Part shown: piece by piece, positions 1-6,805 of the stretch | How positions within the stretch are numbered: the stretch's first letter is position 1 | Layout of the letters: every line of letters begins with the position of its first letter | DNA from: DATMNI01 sp035570275 | Lineage (GTDB): Bacteria > Acidobacteriota > Terriglobia > Bryobacterales > Bryobacteraceae | Reading direction: 5' to 3' | Assembly: GCA_035570275.1 (NCBI GenBank) | Contig: DATMNI010000262.1 | Coordinates: 1 to 32,541, forward strand | DNA: 32,541 nucleotides | Notes under the pieces: model-generated | Databases searched by the model: none | Seen by the model: the letters and a program-made list of their open reading frames with translations, nothing else | What the model was told of the DNA's origin: nothing | Position numbers and translations under genes: made by a program

Positions 1-88
1 GGCACGCCGGGCACTGCCGCGGCAGCCACTCGGTGTCGTAGTCGCCGGGCTTGCATCCATCGCCGCAACGTGGGATAAAGACGATCAC
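1..88 (-). CDS. Partial transposase-like zinc-finger protein (DUF6431-like N-terminus)
   Basis: Only the first 29 codons lie in the window; the gene runs off the left edge. From a GTG at 88 the minus strand reads MIVFIPRCGDGCKPGDY followed by DTEWLPRQCPAC. The Cys-x3-Cys and Cys-x2-Cys pairs around a GDYDTEWLPR linker look like the zinc-binding N-terminus of a short protein family often found as the first part of insertion-sequence transposases (DUF6431-like). That assignment rests on remembered similarity of this segment, not on a search. No clear ribosome binding site is visible in front of the GTG. What lies beyond the edge decides whether this is an intact mobile-element gene or a relic. 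Confidence 0.5.
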   Translation of the reverse strand, partial: MIVFIPRCGDGCKPGDYDTEWLPRQCPAC

Positions 89-730
89 GGGTGCGAAGGC
101 ACGCCCCGGAATCGCTACCCGCCCAAGGCACACGACTCCGCGGCCCCGCCTTCGCTCCTAAGTAACAGAATCCACGCTGAAAAAGAAGCCCGCCCAGCGC
201 CCTCACGGATTGGCCGCTAAACGGTGACGGCAAATCGACTTTTTCTTCGCCCTGAATTCAATCGGTTACAGACATTCGCCTCCCAAACCCCTTGACCTCG
301 GTGCTACTTTCAAATCAGAAGGTCTCGCCCGGGGTGCCCTCTGGGCCAGATTCCTTCGACAGTTTTCTTCGTGGCCACGAAGCGTTGCACGTACGGTGGA
401 ACTGAACTCTCCCTGGTTCATTGTCGCCCCACCTGGTACCAGAGGACGAGCGCCAAATCGGCAAGGATATGCCCGCCATTCAGCGGGCCTAGATCATCGA
501 AGGCGCTCTCCAATCCATTGGGCGGCCGACACGCACGGCGAAAAGTCCGAGGATCTTGCTCCTAAGCCCGGCCGCCCGCAACGGTTCTTTGCCAACCCTC
601 AACTCACAAGTGTCTCTCCGCTGCGCCAGCCCACCAGTGTCTCCGCTCCCTCAGCGCCCTCACGTTTTGACTTTCAAACCCTAGCCTCAGAACAAATCCC
701 AACCTACCCTTAAAGGTCTTCTCTCGCGCT

Positions 731-761
731 TTCCTCCGCGTCTCGGCGGCTCTGCGGTGAA
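731..761 (+). repeat. Interspersed CTCCGCGTCTCGGCGGCTCTGCGG motif
   Basis: The segment contains CTCCGCGTCTCGGCGG followed by CTCTGCGGTGAA. Closely similar strings recur in intergenic DNA of many unrelated bacteria rich in dispersed repeats; this is from memory. A more degenerate CTCCGC-rich stretch precedes it at about 600-715. Function is unknown and no protein is encoded. Confidence 0.4.
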
Positions 762-850
762 GAATTGGCTTCGTTCGGTACGTCACCCTGCCCGGCCCAC
801 AATCATCGTGTTCGTTCCCACTTTGGGTTGACCAGAATGCAGAATCGACA

Positions 851-891
851 GGCGGATTGCCAATCCGCCGCAGGTTACCAACCTGCCCCAC
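851..891 (+). repeat. Solitary REPIN-like arm (copy A)
   Basis: One 41-bp arm made of two adjacent hairpins: a GGCGGATTG/CAATCCGCC stem (851-869) and CAGGTT-ACC-AACCTG (871-885), closed by CCCCAC. The same arm occurs in inverted pairs at three other sites in the window. Here no partner arm is visible upstream. It sits 45 bp before the DUF4159 start codon, just ahead of the candidate -10 box. Confidence 0.85.
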
Positions 892-920
892 AAGCACCAA
901 TCCCCGCGGGCCCCGTCACA

Positions 921-926
921 TATACT
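921..926 (+). promoter_or_regulatory. Candidate -10 box (TATACT) for the DUF4159 gene
   Basis: TATACT ends 10 nt before the ATG at 937, and no Shine-Dalgarno sequence is seen, so transcription would begin at or next to the start codon (leaderless mRNA). No good -35 hexamer is visible. The same spacing occurs before the genes at 4818 and 24724. Confidence 0.4.
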
Positions 927-936
927 GGTAGTGTAG

Positions 937-1782
937 ATGAAGGTTCGCCGGATTATTGTACCCGCGTTGGGCTGCGTGTTATTAGTGTGCACCCTCTGGG
1001 CTCAACGTCCATTCCGCGAATACCCGGCTTGGGAGTACAATAATTTCCCGGTGCCGGCCGATTGGAACGTGCCCGGCGAATGGACCTTCGCGCGCCTCAT
1101 GTATCCCACCACGGAAGTGCGCGTGGACTGGCAGTCGGAATACAAGCGCGGCTTCGATTGGCGCGAAGGCAATACCAACTGGACTATCGACTACCCTCGC
1201 TCGGACCGGCACCTGGCCGCCGCCATCCGCCGCCTGACCCGCATTCAGGCCCGCTCCGTGGAACAACCAATCAACCTGGACGCTGACGACGATGTTTTCA
1301 ACTACCCATGGCTCTACGCCGTGGAGGTGGGCCATTGGCAGTTGACCGATTCCCAAATCGCCAAATTCCGCGAGTTCCTGCTGCGCGGCGGCTTCTTCAT
1401 GTGCGACGATTTCCATGCCATCAACGAATGGGACATTTTCGTCTACACCATGAACAAGGTTTTCCCGGACCGCAAGATCGTCGACATCCCGGACAAAGAC
1501 GCCATCTTCCACACCGTCTTCGACCTGGACGACCGCTACCAGGTGCCCGGCATGCAATACGTCTACTCGCACAAAGTTTACGAAAAGGACATACTCACCG
1601 GCTCCCCCGCCCACTGGCGAGGCATTTACGACGACAAAGGCCGCCTGATGGTTGTCATCTGCCACAACATGGACCTTGGCGACTCCTGGGAGAACGCCGA
1701 CGAACCGACCTACCCGCAAGTGTTTTCCGCCCTGGGAATCCGCATCGGTGTCGACTACCTGGTCTACTCGATGACGCACTGA
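937..1782 (+). CDS. Secreted DUF4159 domain protein
   Basis: This 281-residue protein has a short N-terminal signal peptide (MKVRRIIVPALGCVLLVCTLWAQ) followed by a DUF4159-type domain over most of its length. Features recognisable for that family are the early FARLMYP segment, the DYPRSDRHLAAAIRRLTRI stretch, the LRGGFFMCDDFHA strand-turn and a final GVDYLVYSMTH-like end. DUF4159 has a glutamine-amidotransferase-like fold in some relatives, but I see no catalytic triad to support enzyme activity. Signal peptide and family suggest periplasmic or surface location. The gene stands alone, 73 bp before the PadR gene. No Shine-Dalgarno sequence precedes the ATG; a TATACT box ends 10 nt upstream, so the mRNA may be leaderless. 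Confidence 0.85.
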   Translation: MKVRRIIVPALGCVLLVCTLWAQRPFREYPAWEYNNFPVPADWNVPGEWTFARLMYPTTEVRVDWQSEYKRGFDWREGNTNWTIDYPRSDRHLAAAIRRLTRIQARSVEQPINLDADDDVFNYPWLYAVEVGHWQLTDSQIAKFREFLLRGGFFMCDDFHAINEWDIFVYTMNKVFPDRKIVDIPDKDAIFHTVFDLDDRYQVPGMQYVYSHKVYEKDILTGSPAHWRGIYDDKGRLMVVICHNMDLGDSWENADEPTYPQVFSALGIRIGVDYLVYSMTH

Positions 1783-1824
1783 GCATTCCCATTCTCCACA
1801 ACGCCACTCTGCTACGTTCCGTGA

Positions 1825-1851
1825 TATATTGACTCCATCTACGTAGGAGTC
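1825..1851 (+). promoter_or_regulatory. Promoter/operator of the padR-ADOP operon
   Basis: A TATATT box (1825-1830) is followed by GACTCC (1831-1836) and its inverse complement GGAGTC (1846-1851). The perfect 8-bp palindrome CTACGTAG (1839-1846) lies between and overlaps the second half-site. The right half includes the Shine-Dalgarno AGGAG (1845-1849), 6 nt before the PadR ATG. A dimer bound here would cover the transcription start and the ribosome site, which suits PadR autorepression. The operator role is inferred. Confidence 0.45.
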
Positions 1852-1855
1852 CTCC

Positions 1856-2221
1856 ATGAAGCCCCGCTTCGACCCAACGCCTTTCCTCCCGCTTCCTCAC
1901 GCGCACTTTGAAATCCTGGTTTGCCTGGCCGAAAACGAACAGCACGGTTACGCCATCAAGCGCGAAATCGCCCGCCGCACCGCGGGCCGCCTCCAACTCG
2001 GCCCCGGCAGCCTTTACGGAGCCATCAAGAAGCTCACCGACGATGGCCTTATCGCGGAATCCGACCAACGCCCCGCGGCCCACCTGGACGACGAACGCCG
2101 CCACTACTACCGCCTCACCGCCGAGGGCCAAGCCGTCCTCAGAGCCGAGGCTGCCCGGCTTCGATCGCTGGTGGAACTGGCCGAAACGCGGTTCGCCCCC
2201 GCCCGCCCCCGTCGCGCATGA
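1856..2221 (+). CDS. PadR family transcriptional regulator
   Basis: A 121-residue winged-helix regulator. The PadR core is clear: LPLPHAHFEILVCLAENEQHGYAIKREI (HTH scaffold), LGPGSLYGAIKKLTDDGLI (recognition helix region) and the wing ERRHYYRLTAEG. It lacks a long C-terminal dimerisation domain and ends in a basic, proline-rich tail, as in the short PadR subfamily. The ATG at 1856 is supported by AGGAG at 1845-1849. It is followed 6 nt later by the ADOP permease, an arrangement common in Acidobacteriota, where PadR proteins are thought to control the adjacent permease. A palindrome overlapping its ribosome site suggests autoregulation. The inducing signal cannot be told from sequence. Confidence 0.92.
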   Translation: MKPRFDPTPFLPLPHAHFEILVCLAENEQHGYAIKREIARRTAGRLQLGPGSLYGAIKKLTDDGLIAESDQRPAAHLDDERRHYYRLTAEGQAVLRAEAARLRSLVELAETRFAPARPRRA

Positions 2222-2227
2222 TGGCGC

Positions 2228-4747
2228 ATGATTCCGCTCTGGCTCTATCGCCGTCTGCTGGCTTTCTACCCCGCCGATGTGCGCCGCGAATATGGCGCCC
2301 TGATGGCGGAAGAGTTCCGCGACGGTTGGGCCGAAGCGCGTCTCGCCGGCGGCCTGGCCCTGGCGGCTTTCTGGCTGCACCTGGTTCGCGATTGGGCCGA
2401 AAGTGCCGCCGCCGCCCATGCGGAAATTGCCCGTCAGGACCTGCGTTCCGCCGCCGGCAGTTTGCGCCGCCGCCCCATTTCCACCGGCGCTCTAATCGTC
2501 CTGTTCGGGTTCGTGATCTCGGCCAACACGGTGATGGTCGTGGTGGCACGGTGCCTGCTGTGGGAGCCGCTTTCCTTCGAAGCGCGCGGGCCGCTGGTCG
2601 TCCTGACGCAGTCGAGCGCAACCGGTACACCCGCCTGGCAAACCCTTCCGGCCAAACTGGTGGACCAACTGGCGCGGGAAAGCCGCACCATGGAGGATGT
2701 CGCCTTCGTGAACAACTTTACCGTGTTCATGTACGGCCAGCGGCACGGCGGATATTATGCCGCACCAGCCGCGTTCCGGAATTTCGGAATCACCGCGGCT
2801 GCCGGCCGCCTCTTCCGCGATGGCGATGGCGACGTGGCGGTCATCGGCGCTCGCCTGTGGCGCGACCGTTACCACGGACTGGCCTCCGCCATCGGTTCCA
2901 TCCTTAACTTTGCCGGCCGCGACTACCGGATTGTCGGCGCGCTCAGCCAGGCTCCGGGCACCCTGAACGACGCCGACCTCTGGATACCCTCCCGGCCTTT
3001 CATGTACGGCGGCGTCATCGCGCGCCTCAAGCACGGCGCCCGGTTGCGCGACGCCCAGGCCGAATGGCTCGAATTTCAGCGCCGCGAAGGTGGCCGCCGC
3101 CCCGCCGGGTTCACCTGGTTCCGGCGCGTCAACATGGCTCCCGAGTTTGATTTCATCATCTGGCTATGCCAGGCGGCCTTTCTGATTGCCCTGCTGCTGG
3201 CCTGCGCCGACCTCGCCTCGTTTCAGTTCGGCCACATGCTGCGGCGCCAGAGGGGGATCGCCGTCCGCATGGCCGTGGGGGCCTCGCGCGGCCGGCTGCT
3301 GCGGTTCCTGCTGACCGAAAGCGTGGTCACGGCCGTGCTGGCAGGGGCCGTCTCACTTCCGCTCTCCGCCGGCCTCATGTGGTTTCTTCACGCCCACCTC
3401 GACGCCGTGGGCGTGTCGAGTCTATGGGGCTGGTCCGAAGTCCGCCTGGACCGCGTCGCCGTCCTGGTGGCAATTGTGCTGAGCCTGGCCAGCGGCGTAT
3501 TCTCAGGATGGTTCCCGGCGTGGCGAACCATCAACCGCAATCCCTGGCCCATGCTCGCGCCACCGCGCGGCGACAGCCGTTGGGCCGTCGGCCGCCTGCG
3601 CCTGGCGCTTTTGGCGACCCAGGTGGCCTTGGCCGTGCCCTTGCTCATTTTCGCCATCGCTTTCTCTGTCGAAGGCAGCGGGCGGCTGGACTCGGGCGCC
3701 GTGCGCTACTTCAAATCTTCCCTGCAGGTCACCTTCACGTTCCCCAACCGCCCGTCCCCCTCCGCGCGCGATCTGGTCAATCTCATCCAAAAAATCACCA
3801 GCCGCCTGCAGGACAAAGGCTACCAGGCCATCCTCACCGACGCGCTGCCGTTCCTGGATGACGGCACGCCCTTCGAGTATGAAGCCGCGGGACGCCATGT
3901 CGGCCGCGTGGTGCACGTCAACTCCCATTTTTTCGACATTCCTGGCTTCCGCTTTCGCAGGGGCGGTAGGTGGACTCCCTCCGAGGAGCGCCAGTTCCCG
4001 CCGCCCGTGGTGGTCAACCAGGCCATCGCGCGGCAGGCGGGCACCGTGGTGGGCAAACTGGGCGACTCGCTTACCATCGTCAACTCCAACGGAACCCGCG
4101 TATCTTCCCGCATCGCCGGCATCGTCGATCAACCGCCGCTCGATCTGTACGGATCGGCAGCCCAGCCCACCATCTTTGTCCCCTATCCCTTCGGATCGCC
4201 AGGCCGGCTTGGCATGGTGGTCCGGTTCAATGGCGACTCCGGGTCGGCCGATTCGGCAAGAGCCGCGATCGAGGCTGCCTTCCACGAGGTCGATCCCGAT
4301 GCCAGGCCCGGGATTCAGGATTACGGCGCGCGCATCCAGGCAAACTGGATCGCCTGGCGTTATCTGGCCGGTTTCCTTTCCGTCGCCGGCTTGTTGGCTC
4401 TGGGCCTGGCAGTCACCGGCGCCACCGCGTATCTCGCCCAGACCTTCAGCGAACGGAGCCACGAAGTGGCTTTGCGCTGCGCATTCGGAAGCCAAATCGC
4501 CGGCATTTGGATCTGGATAACCCGGCAGGTGGTCCGCGCACTGGCCGCTGTTACTATCCTCGCGGCCGGCGGCGCATATCTGATCAAGTGGCTGCCCTCG
4601 GGAATGGTTCCCGCCACCGGCCTGGCGCTATGGGCCGGCTTCGGGCTCGCCCTCGCCCTGTTGTGGGCAGCCTGGAGCGCCGTCTGCTGGCTGGCCAGCC
4701 GCCGCGCCGCCGCGGAACCGCTGATGAGCAGGCTCCGCCACATCTGA
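2228..4747 (+). CDS. ADOP-type ABC transporter permease (FtsX/MacB-like, duplicated)
   Basis: 839 residues matching the acidobacterial duplicated orphan permease architecture. Residues 1-60 (LYRRLLAFYPADVRREYG) form the permease-prefix domain. About 80-110 is the first membrane helix with the RRRPISTGALIVLF entry of a MacB-type core, followed by a large periplasmic region. About 310-440 is the first FtsX domain (RGIAVRMAVGASRGRLLRFLLTE). A second periplasmic domain (about 490-700) and a second FtsX domain (about 715-830, SHEVALRCAFGSQ) follow. No ATPase subunit is encoded nearby, which is usual for this 'orphan' family. By analogy with MacB/LolCDE-type proteins it probably couples cytoplasmic ATP hydrolysis to periplasmic work; its substrate is unknown. 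It starts 6 nt after padR and is co-transcribed with it. Confidence 0.9.
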   Translation: MIPLWLYRRLLAFYPADVRREYGALMAEEFRDGWAEARLAGGLALAAFWLHLVRDWAESAAAAHAEIARQDLRSAAGSLRRRPISTGALIVLFGFVISANTVMVVVARCLLWEPLSFEARGPLVVLTQSSATGTPAWQTLPAKLVDQLARESRTMEDVAFVNNFTVFMYGQRHGGYYAAPAAFRNFGITAAAGRLFRDGDGDVAVIGARLWRDRYHGLASAIGSILNFAGRDYRIVGALSQAPGTLNDADLWIPSRPFMYGGVIARLKHGARLRDAQAEWLEFQRREGGRRPAGFTWFRRVNMAPEFDFIIWLCQAAFLIALLLACADLASFQFGHMLRRQRGIAVRMAVGASRGRLLRFLLTESVVTAVLAGAVSLPLSAGLMWFLHAHLDAVGVSSLWGWSEVRLDRVAVLVAIVLSLASGVFSGWFPAWRTINRNPWPMLAPPRGDSRWAVGRLRLALLATQVALAVPLLIFAIAFSVEGSGRLDSGAVRYFKSSLQVTFTFPNRPSPSARDLVNLIQKITSRLQDKGYQAILTDALPFLDDGTPFEYEAAGRHVGRVVHVNSHFFDIPGFRFRRGGRWTPSEERQFPPPVVVNQAIARQAGTVVGKLGDSLTIVNSNGTRVSSRIAGIVDQPPLDLYGSAAQPTIFVPYPFGSPGRLGMVVRFNGDSGSADSARAAIEAAFHEVDPDARPGIQDYGARIQANWIAWRYLAGFLSVAGLLALGLAVTGATAYLAQTFSERSHEVALRCAFGSQIAGIWIWITRQVVRALAAVTILAAGGAYLIKWLPSGMVPATGLALWAGFGLALALLWAAWSAVCWLASRRAAAEPLMSRLRHI

Positions 4748-4782
4748 AGCCCGGAGTGGCCCGAAGTTTACAAACCAATCCG

Positions 4783-4809
4783 TTGTAATAGTACACAAAT
4801 TGATATAGT
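4783..4809 (+). promoter_or_regulatory. Candidate promoter of the S41-type gene
   Basis: TTGTAA (4783-4788) and TATAGT (4804-4809) are separated by 15 bp. The -10 box ends 8 nt before the ATG at 4818, and there is no Shine-Dalgarno sequence between, which points to a leaderless transcript. Confidence 0.4.
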
Positions 4810-4817
4810 ATGACGGC

Positions 4818-6446
4818 ATGGTACGACTAAGCCGCCTCGCCATTGCCGTATCCCTGACAACATCCCTGTCAACCTGGAATCTGGTGGCGCAATCCGCGCG
4901 CGACCAGGCCCGCCTCCAGGACCTCAATTTCCTGGCTACCCAACTGCCGAAACTGCACGCCAATTTCTTTTTTCAGCTCAACCCCGCGGATTACAGCGCC
5001 GCCGCCAGCCAACTCGGCGCCCAAGTCTCCACTCTCACCGACGCCCAGTTTTACGTTGGCCTCGCCCAACTGGTTGCTATGGCTGGGGACGCCCACACTT
5101 TCGTTTCCCTCGGCGGCTCCGCGGCCGCCAAAGCCGGCTTCCAGACCTTCCCGTTGGAATTCCGCTGGCTGGATGACGGAGTCTTCGTGACAGGCGCGGC
5201 GGTATCGTATTCACGCGCGCTGGGCACACAGTTGGTGCGGGTGGGCGATTTCCCCATCGACGAAGCCGCCGCCCGGCTGGCCACCATGATTCCCCATGAG
5301 AACGACCAGTGGCTTCATTACATGGCGCAGCAGTATCTCAAGGGCCAGCAGGTCCTGCAGGGGCTCAACCTGTTGCCGGCCGCGGCCACGTCGCCGCTAA
5401 CGTTTCGCGACCGCGCCGGCACCGAATTCACGCTCAACGTCGGCACTGAGGCCTCGGCGATCGTGCCCGCGACTTCACCCAATCAAGCCTCGCTGCCCCA
5501 GTACCTTCAGTCGGCTGGCCTCAACTACTGGTACACTTACTCCGCCGCCAACCGGCTCCTTTACTTCAAGTACAACCAATGCGCCGATATGCCGGGCAAC
5601 CCCTTCGCGGCGTTCGCCGCGGCTCTGCTGAACACTCTGGACACCAATCCGGTCGATACCTTTGTGTTGGATTTCCGCGGCAACACCGGCGGCGACGCGA
5701 ATCTGATCGCGCCGTTGGGTCTCGGTTTGGAGCAGAGGCTGCCCGCGTTGGTTGTCAAGCCGCGCTTTGCCGTCTTTGCCGCGATCGACAAAGGGACTTT
5801 TTCCTCCGGCATGGATGACGCCATGCAATTCAAGCAGCCGATCCCTCCCGGGTTGCTGCCTCCGGGCGTCGATGTCAGCCAGTTAGTCCGCGTCGTCGGC
5901 GAGCCGACGGGCGGCAAACCGGCGCACTATGGCAATGTGAAGCCGTTCACGCTGCCCGCCTCGCAGCTCACCGGCCAGTATTCCACGCAGTTCTTTTCGG
6001 TTCCCGACGGTGTCCCGCCCGGCCCTTCCTTCGCGCCCGATATCGCGGTACCGCTGCTCTCGGCCGACTATTTCGCCTGGCATGACCCGGTGCTCGCCGC
6101 CATGCTGGCCCGGTGGCCAGGTACGCAGCCGGGCACACCCCCCGCCGCGCCGCCAGTTTCCGCGTGGAACACGGCTTGGCCGCCGGCTCTTTTGCCGCTG
6201 CCTTCGGAAATCTACCAGCCGTGCCGGACGAAGTCCAGGTTAACGGCCAACCCGGGCGCGTCATTGCCGCCGGCGCCTCGCAAGTCAACTTCGTGGTGCC
6301 GTCATCTACGCAGACAGGCCCGGCGGCCGTTTCCATCCGCGCCTCCGGCCGCGAGATCGCCCAGGGCCACGCCACCATCACGCCCGCCGGCCCCGGCCTC
6401 TTTGTGCTGCAACCTGCCGACCCCTCGCAGCCAGGCGCGGTGTTGA
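4818..6446 (+). CDS. Secreted S41-peptidase-like protein, frameshifted near its C-terminus
   Basis: The open frame gives 542 residues. A signal peptide (about 1-25, ending near NLVAQ) is followed by a domain resembling peptidase family S41, with FVLDFRGNTGGDANLI as the conserved core strand. The IDKGTFSSGMDDAMQF segment holds the expected nucleophile serine (about residue 331). After the ARWPG segment (about residue 435) the frame turns into compositionally odd, Pro/Arg-rich sequence, while a Solibacter-type C-terminal domain continues in another frame (6113-6730). The switch needs a -1 shift and a C6 run lies at 6138-6143. The ancestral protein probably ran 4818-6730 (about 637 residues). 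Protease activity is inferred from the fold only. It could be a pseudogene, or the shift could be a sequencing error. Confidence 0.75.
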   Translation: MVRLSRLAIAVSLTTSLSTWNLVAQSARDQARLQDLNFLATQLPKLHANFFFQLNPADYSAAASQLGAQVSTLTDAQFYVGLAQLVAMAGDAHTFVSLGGSAAAKAGFQTFPLEFRWLDDGVFVTGAAVSYSRALGTQLVRVGDFPIDEAAARLATMIPHENDQWLHYMAQQYLKGQQVLQGLNLLPAAATSPLTFRDRAGTEFTLNVGTEASAIVPATSPNQASLPQYLQSAGLNYWYTYSAANRLLYFKYNQCADMPGNPFAAFAAALLNTLDTNPVDTFVLDFRGNTGGDANLIAPLGLGLEQRLPALVVKPRFAVFAAIDKGTFSSGMDDAMQFKQPIPPGLLPPGVDVSQLVRVVGEPTGGKPAHYGNVKPFTLPASQLTGQYSTQFFSVPDGVPPGPSFAPDIAVPLLSADYFAWHDPVLAAMLARWPGTQPGTPPAAPPVSAWNTAWPPALLPLPSEIYQPCRTKSRLTANPGASLPPAPRKSTSWCRHLRRQARRPFPSAPPAARSPRATPPSRPPAPASLCCNLPTPRSQARC

Positions 6447-6730
6447 ACCAGGATTCGTCCGTGAACGGAGCTGCCGCTACCGCCGGCGCGGGCTCCGTCA
6501 TCCAGATTTTCGCTACCGGCTACGGCTCGCTCGATGCCTCGGGCGCGGCCCCCGTCCAAGTCATGATCGCGGGCGAGCCGGCCGAAGTGCTCTACAGTGC
6601 CCCCACGCCTCAACTCCCCGCCCTGTGGCAGATCAATGCCCGCCTGCCTGCCGCCGCGCGCGGCCAGGTCTCACTTTATGTGGTTGCCGGAAGTACCGCG
6701 AGCAACGCGGTTACCGTACGGGTGCGGTAA
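6113..6730 (+). pseudogene. Solibacter-type C-terminal domain (TIGR03437-like), out of frame with the S41 part
   Basis: Convincing coding sequence starts near 6150 (AASFRVEHGLAAGSFAAAFG) and runs to the TAA at 6728-6730. The pattern AASF...GLAAGS...FG, VQVNGQ, ASQVNFVVPS, ATITPAGPGLFV, VLNQD and the final WQINARLPAAARGQVSLYV is that of the roughly 200-residue domain seen at the end of many secreted Solibacter proteins. It has no start codon of its own with a ribosome site: the first ATG (6113) lies inside the S41 frame. I therefore read it as the detached C-terminus of the gene starting at 4818. The domain's role (possibly surface anchoring or secretion sorting) is unknown. Confidence 0.8.
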
Positions 6731-6805
6731 GTAGCACAGGCAGGAAGCGAATCTCGCCAGGATTTTTGAGAATGACGCAACCAACCGCCATTCAGCTCGC
6801 GCGAT

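Larger units (their letters stand above)
89..936. other. Gene-free region with dispersed repeats
   Basis: No frame here gives a convincing protein; the short open frames are low-complexity and unlike any family I recognise. It holds a CCCTCTGGG-centred small hairpin (331-347), a degenerate copy of a CTCCGCGTCTC-type interspersed motif (about 600-715) with a better copy at 731-761, one solitary repeat arm (851-891), and a possible -10 element TATACT (921-926) for the next gene. Confidence 0.6.

Noticed and set aside
982..1857. Long minus-strand open frame (291 codons)
   Set aside because: It is antisense to the DUF4159 gene. Its valine/glycine-rich composition reflects the opposite strand's codon pattern, and it has no family features.
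3503..4495. 330-codon minus-strand frame
   Set aside because: Antisense to the ADOP permease, whose domains and membrane helices are clear.
6135..6146. Programmed -1 frameshift site
   Set aside because: The frame reads ACA CCC CCC GCC, which is not an X XXY YYZ heptamer in register, and no stimulatory structure was evident.
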